A DNA stretch of 64,000 nucleotides, taken from the NCBI GenBank assembly GCA_934524985.1, contig CAKSYT010000006.1, positions 62,001-126,000 on the forward strand, read 5' to 3'. A program made the translations under genes and the position numbers. Every line of letters starts with the position of its first letter. Position 1 is the first letter of the stretch. Of the stretch, positions 60,434 through 64,000 are shown in pieces. Source of the DNA: an uncultured Faecalibacterium sp. GTDB taxonomy: Bacteria > Bacillota > Clostridia > Oscillospirales > Ruminococcaceae. Below the pieces are notes generated by a model, which saw only the letters and a list, made by a program, of their open reading frames with translations, was not told where the DNA came from and did no database searches.

Positions 60434-60745
60434 TTAACCTTCCTCAATCTTGAACGTGAAGCGGTAGAAAATACCCTCGGTGGTATCCTTACGGGTGATA
60501 CTGTCCGGCTTCGCGCAAAAAAGCTGGTCCTTCGTGTTGAAAAGCTGAAATTCGGTCGCCGTAATGGTGCCGGGGATCGTGTGGTCCACCACAATGTCGG
60601 CAGCGATCCGGCCGTCGCTCAGGACGTGGATTTCAGGCTTGCCCAGCTTGTAATAGGTGCCGCCGACTTTCACGCGGGAATATGCAATATTCCGCTGCGT
60701 GAACTCTTTGTAATCCTCGATTGCCGCTGCGGTAAGCAATGCCAT
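60434..60745 (-). CDS. Phage tail protein, 103 residues
   Basis: Beta-rich: TQRNIAYSRVKVGGTYYKLG, ISDGR-like middle (VLSDGRIAADIVVDHTIPG) and TEFQLFNTKDQLF. No family recognised. It lies between the XkdU-like and fibre-like genes and has an AGGAGG site. Confidence 0.6.
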   Translation of the reverse strand: MALLTAAAIEDYKEFTQRNIAYSRVKVGGTYYKLGKPEIHVLSDGRIAADIVVDHTIPGTITATEFQLFNTKDQLFCAKPDSITRKDTTEGIFYRFTFKIEEG

Positions 60746-60763
60746 AGCTTTTCGCCTCCTTCT

Positions 60764-61882
60764 TTAGTCTGAATCGTCCCCACAGAGGGGGAAGTTAAAA
60801 GAGAAAACCCGGCCGGAAACGCCGTTTTCAACGGTCGTCCCCTGCTGAGCTCCCACACTGTTTAGATCCGGAGTGGTGCCCGCCTCCCGCTCTCCCGTCA
60901 TGGAATACGCGAAAGCTGCGCCACGGCCGCCGGGCGAAAGGCTCAGGGCGGTTTTTGCGGTCGCGCTCTCGTTATTCAGGCCCGGTTCTTCACCGGCAAG
61001 CGTGTACGGGAAGGCGCCGCCGTCACCGGTGCCCGCCAGAACGGCAGAAACGCGGCCCTGTGCAGCGATAAAACTTTCCTCGGGAAGTTGGCCTGCCAGG
61101 TGTTCGCCCGTCAGCGGGTACGCATAAGCGGTGCCCTGGGCCGTCGGTACGATCTTCACCGGCACGCCCTCCACATAGGCCAGATAGCTTTCGTCCGGTA
61201 CGGTGCCGGTCATGTGCTCACCGGTCAGCGGGTAGGCATACGCCTGGCCGATGCCGCCAGGGGAAATGCGTACAGTAACCGGGCGCTGCACTCCAATGTT
61301 GTTCACGTCGGGGTGCTCGCCGGTCAACTTGTACTCGAAAACTTTCTGCCTGCTGCGGGGGCTCACCTTGATTGTTGCGTCCGCCGTCACAAATAACTGG
61401 AAGGCAATGTGCGACGGCTTGATGCGCTTCAAGCGGTCCACCACGGCCGAATAGTCCAGCGGTTCGCCGCCTGCCTCGATATCAACGCGGATCGTATAGG
61501 GCGCTACGTTTTCCTCAACGTGCACGGCCCGGCCGGTCATGGCGGACAGAATCGCTTCCACGCGGGCCGGGTTCATGGGTGCGCGGGCACCGCGGCGGGC
61601 GATTATGTCCGCCCGGCGGGCTGCCAGACTGCGGTTTTCGTTCGTCTCGATACCATAGCGCTGCTCCCAGTAGCGCAGGGCCCAGGTGGCCGTCTCCGGG
61701 TTTGCCTGTTCCCGCAGCTCCGAGAATCGGATTTCCGCGTCGTCCACCTCTCTGCCCATGACTTCATAGAGCCATTTCGCCACATAGGAGCGTTCATAGA
61801 TAGGGGATACGCGGGAAATCATGCGCTTGGAAACGCAGTTTTCAGGGAATTTTTCAAGGTCGAAGTTCTTCCGGGTGCTCAT
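60764..61882 (-). CDS. XkdU/YmfQ-like tail protein (DUF2313) with repeat extension
   Basis: 372 residues. The first 175 match the DUF2313/YmfQ tail-assembly family (RSYVAKWLYEVMG, ATWALRYWEQRYGI, RRADIIARRGAR). The rest is an extension of five to six imperfect repeats of 34-38 residues, each with a YPLTGEH-like core, at about 181, 216, 254, 290, 323 and a short last copy at 359. The usual family member is about 190 residues. Repeats may form a fibre-like extension. Overlaps the gp47-like gene by 4 bases. Confidence 0.85.
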   Translation of the reverse strand: MSTRKNFDLEKFPENCVSKRMISRVSPIYERSYVAKWLYEVMGREVDDAEIRFSELREQANPETATWALRYWEQRYGIETNENRSLAARRADIIARRGARAPMNPARVEAILSAMTGRAVHVEENVAPYTIRVDIEAGGEPLDYSAVVDRLKRIKPSHIAFQLFVTADATIKVSPRSRQKVFEYKLTGEHPDVNNIGVQRPVTVRISPGGIGQAYAYPLTGEHMTGTVPDESYLAYVEGVPVKIVPTAQGTAYAYPLTGEHLAGQLPEESFIAAQGRVSAVLAGTGDGGAFPYTLAGEEPGLNNESATAKTALSLSPGGRGAAFAYSMTGEREAGTTPDLNSVGAQQGTTVENGVSGRVFSFNFPLCGDDSD

Positions 61883-63051
61883 TCGCTGGTCGCCTCCGTA
61901 TCCTTGATGCCGTGAATCTCACCGGTGCAGGGGTAGTCCGCCGGGTCCAACGGAATGTCCTTCACGTCGCCGTTCACAAGGATCTTGGAAAAGTTCTTCA
62001 CGCCCTCGGTGCGGGTCAGGGCCGCGTGGATCTCGTTATACTTCACCAGGCTGTCGGCCTTGGCGGTGATGTAATACCCAATCAGCGCGGTGCGGAAGAT
62101 TTCTTCCACCTCTGCGGTGGTCTTGGTGCCGTCCAACTGCAAGCCCTCAACGGAGATATTCACCACCTCGCCCTCGGGGGCCTGCACCAGGAGAATTGCG
62201 CCAACGGGTGCCTTTCGCTCGATCCGGTTGTCGTCCCTCATGATGTGGTCGTACACGTTTTGAATAATAGAGCCGTTGGCTGGCTCGCCGGAAGAATCCA
62301 GAATAATAAGACGCACCCAGTTGGGATGCGTCTTTTCATACTGGGCATCAACCAGCACCGTGCCAACGCCCGAAACTTCCTTGGCCCAGCGTTTATAGTC
62401 CGCGTCGCAACCAACAAAGGATTCGCCCGAAGTCTCGTCATACTCTGCAATGCGCAGGCGGAGGGATTCGTCGTCTTCCTCCTCTGCGCCGCCGGTGATC
62501 TTGTCGGCGTTGGTCACAAGGGTAACGCCTGCAATCGGGTCCATCATAATTGTAATGGCACCCGCGCCCACGTTGCCGGTAGGGCCGGGCTCTACGGCCG
62601 TTACAGCAACGTCAACGGTGCCGTCCTCCCCGCTGGTTGCCTCGCCAATGTAGGCCACGGAATCCGTGGCGTATTCAATGGCGGGAACTCCGCCGGAAGA
62701 AGGCACACAAACCACAGTCCCCTCCGGGATCTGCGTGCCGGGCGTGCCGGTAAACGTAACAATACCGGCTGCGGGGTTTGCCGGGCGGCGGGAAAGGCCG
62801 TCGGCCCTGGCGTGTCCGTCAAGGTAGGCCCCATAGGACCACGCCGGAAACATCAACTTTAAGGTTTCCACAAGGTGGAAGTTCAGCAGTTCGTCCTTTT
62901 CGAGTGCCGTGGGATAGGTAAAATCCCACGGGAAGCCGCCTTCGGTGTCGTCAATGTCAGGCGGGAGGCTTTCCATCATGCGCGCCTGGATCTGCTCCGC
63001 CGTTTCGGTTTTCAGCCAATCAGGCGCGGAAAATGCCGGAATTGTGGCCAT
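61879..63051 (-). CDS. Baseplate J/gp47 family protein
   Basis: 390 residues with family features: SLPPDIDDTEGGFPWDFTYP near the start, GIVTFTGTPGTQIPEGTVV (the G-x-V-x-F-tG pattern) and EEEDDESLRLRIAEYDE. It forms wedges of the contractile tail baseplate (XkdT in PBSX). AGGAGG before the ATG. Confidence 0.92.
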   Translation of the reverse strand: MATIPAFSAPDWLKTETAEQIQARMMESLPPDIDDTEGGFPWDFTYPTALEKDELLNFHLVETLKLMFPAWSYGAYLDGHARADGLSRRPANPAAGIVTFTGTPGTQIPEGTVVCVPSSGGVPAIEYATDSVAYIGEATSGEDGTVDVAVTAVEPGPTGNVGAGAITIMMDPIAGVTLVTNADKITGGAEEEDDESLRLRIAEYDETSGESFVGCDADYKRWAKEVSGVGTVLVDAQYEKTHPNWVRLIILDSSGEPANGSIIQNVYDHIMRDDNRIERKAPVGAILLVQAPEGEVVNISVEGLQLDGTKTTAEVEEIFRTALIGYYITAKADSLVKYNEIHAALTRTEGVKNFSKILVNGDVKDIPLDPADYPCTGEIHGIKDTEATSE

Positions 63052-63063
63052 GTTCTCACCTCC

Positions 63064-63525
63064 TTACTTTGAAAAATTCAGGCTGACGGTTTGGATTTCG
63101 TCGTAGCCGCGGCCCTTCACAACAAATTCGCAATCGCAACTGTCTGGCTCGGGCCATGTAAACGTAAAATCGCGGCAATACTCCGTTTTGGGATTCGCCA
63201 TGATCGCTTCCGTGATGGTCCGTTCCAGGCTGGCTTCCACGCTGGCGCGGTCGCTTTGTGCAAGCGAAGTTTCGAGCTCTGCGCCGTACTTGGTCGAATA
63301 CGCCAGAAAGGCGTCCCGCTCCGTCATAACGGTTTTTATGCACCATTGCATATAGGCTTCGCGGCCGCTGGCTCCCGCCATGCGCCCGGCGCCGTCAAGG
63401 CGAAAATCGCCGGTCGCATAGTCGAAATAAACAGAAGGTTTATACTGCTGCTTCCGGTTCTCCTCGTTCTTCTTTGCGACGAAGTCCGGGACTTCAAAAA
63501 CCGGGTAAAGCTGCTTTTCAGCCAT
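63064..63525 (-). CDS. XkdS-like baseplate protein (DUF2634/gp25-like)
   Basis: 153 residues: PSVYFDYATGDFRLDGAGRM near the start, GREAYMQWCIKTVMTERDAFLAYSTKYG in the middle and a beta-rich end. This matches the DUF2634 tail proteins that take the role of gp25 in the baseplate. Order XkdR-S-T-U is kept. Confidence 0.88.
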   Translation of the reverse strand: MAEKQLYPVFEVPDFVAKKNEENRKQQYKPSVYFDYATGDFRLDGAGRMAGASGREAYMQWCIKTVMTERDAFLAYSTKYGAELETSLAQSDRASVEASLERTITEAIMANPKTEYCRDFTFTWPEPDSCDCEFVVKGRGYDEIQTVSLNFSK

Positions 63526-63549
63526 AGGAAAGCCCTTCCTTTCGTCTTG

Positions 63550-64000
63550 TTATTTTTTTAGATCCTCCGCCGGGCAGATAATATCCACCACAACGGCCTC
63601 CGACTGCACCCAGGCCACCAGAACCCGGTCCCCGGGTTTCAGGCGGCGCATTTTCTCCGGGATCAGGACGTGGTGCTGGTGGGCACCTTCCGGCCCTCCG
63701 CTGCCCGCGCTGTTCTGCGGCGGGTCTGGAGGGTCAGGCTGGCCGGAAGCAGGGGTGCCGATGGTTCCAGTAACAGGGCCATGAACGCTATTCAGCGCAA
63801 AGGTTTTGTGGTCATGCTCACCGCTGCCCGGCTTACCGATGGCCTGGGTTTTTGCCAGGATGTCCCCGGTTTTGCCGAGGGTCAGTTGGCGGCAGACGTG
63901 GTAATCCTCTACCGGAATCGGAATGGAAAAAGTGTTGGTTTTGAGGCTGTAATCGCCCCGGATCTCGCCAAAGTCAAGCACCAACGCGGAATCTTTTGAA
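63550..64000 (-). CDS. XkdR-like phage protein (DUF2577 type), 5' end outside the window
   Basis: About 149 residues are visible; the frame is open to the window edge, so the true start is to the right (a TTG at 63984 is possible but has no clear site). EHDHKTFALNSV, a glycine/proline-rich loop and HHVLIPEKMRRLKPGDRVLVAWV near the end fit the DUF2577 family, a baseplate hub or spike-associated protein. A histidine-rich loop lies between the two halves. Confidence 0.75.
   Translation of the reverse strand, partial: SKDSALVLDFGEIRGDYSLKTNTFSIPIPVEDYHVCRQLTLGKTGDILAKTQAIGKPGSGEHDHKTFALNSVHGPVTGTIGTPASGQPDPPDPPQNSAGSGGPEGAHQHHVLIPEKMRRLKPGDRVLVAWVQSEAVVVDIICPAEDLKK

Larger units (their letters stand above)
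50594..64000 (-). mobile_element. Prophage, left part (myovirus-like); continues beyond the window
   Basis: More than twenty consecutive leftward genes of phage type: baseplate proteins in the PBSX-like order XkdR-S-T-U, small tail-fibre genes, a diversity-generating retroelement, a GH25 endolysin, a holin-like protein and an accessory operon. Contractile tail is implied by the gp47/baseplate J and gp25-like genes. Head, packaging, replication and integrase genes are not in the window, so completeness cannot be judged. The left boundary is set only by the host azlC gene and the terminator; no attachment repeat could be tested. Confidence 0.88.

Overview
The window looks like a chromosomal segment of a high-GC gut Clostridium relative (Oscillospiraceae/Ruminococcaceae; Faecalibacterium, Subdoligranulum or Gemmiger type). 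The evidence is typical Firmicutes gene order (spoIIIA - asp23 - nusB - xseA/B - ispA - dxs - tlyA - nadK - argR - recN, and phoH - ybeY - era - recO - mutS2), a tyrosine T-box, alanine- and leucine-rich proteins and a GC-rich codon bias. The genus is an inference from gene content and style, not from a database search.

Layout. 1-3194: the end of the spoIIIA operon (AC to AH). 3484-13907: a long rightward housekeeping run (Asp23-like, NusB, a TsaD paralogue, exonuclease VII, isoprenoid genes, TlyA, NAD kinase, ArgR, RecN). 13933-15508: tyrS under a T-box. 15565-20964: leftward genes, a free-standing PTS IIA and then an apparent asd-dapA-dapB-capA-ACT operon for lysine/diaminopimelate. 21026-27768: queA, tgt, yajC, two membrane proteins, radA and a Xer-type recombinase. 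27769-28433 is an AT-rich gap. 28434-35306: leftward amidase, mutS2, recO, era, ybeY, phoH. 35466-36376: a PadR/DUF2812 pair with two clear operator dyads. 36807-46753: a complete-looking selenium-dependent molybdenum hydroxylase locus (YqeB, XdhC/CoxI, DUF3343, cysteine desulfurase, YedF, SelD, YqeC, three xanthine-dehydrogenase-type subunits, and a divergent MocA-like enzyme), followed by a xanthine/uracil permease. 48439-50369: an RmlD-like reductase and the AzlCD amino-acid exporter.

About 50.6 kb to the right edge is part of a myovirus-like prophage whose genes all read leftward. From right to left it holds baseplate genes (XkdR/S/T/U type), small tail-fibre genes, a full diversity-generating retroelement (DGR), lysis genes (GH25 lysozyme, holin-like), a strong terminator, and then a separately promoted accessory operon of nine small unknown proteins, an ADP-ribosylglycohydrolase and a ribbon-helix-helix protein. 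Integrase, head and replication genes lie beyond the window.

The DGR is the strongest finding. A 114-nt template repeat (57677-57790) and a 114-nt variable repeat (58387-58500) at the 3' end of a C-type-lectin/FGE-fold gene differ at 13 positions. All 13 are adenines of the template on the coding strand; none of the 91 non-adenine positions differs. A reverse transcriptase with the DGR-type GNLTSQ and YMDD motifs and an Avd-like gene complete the cassette. The accessory operon, with a perfect 10-3-10 dyad inside its promoter, is the least explained part of the window.
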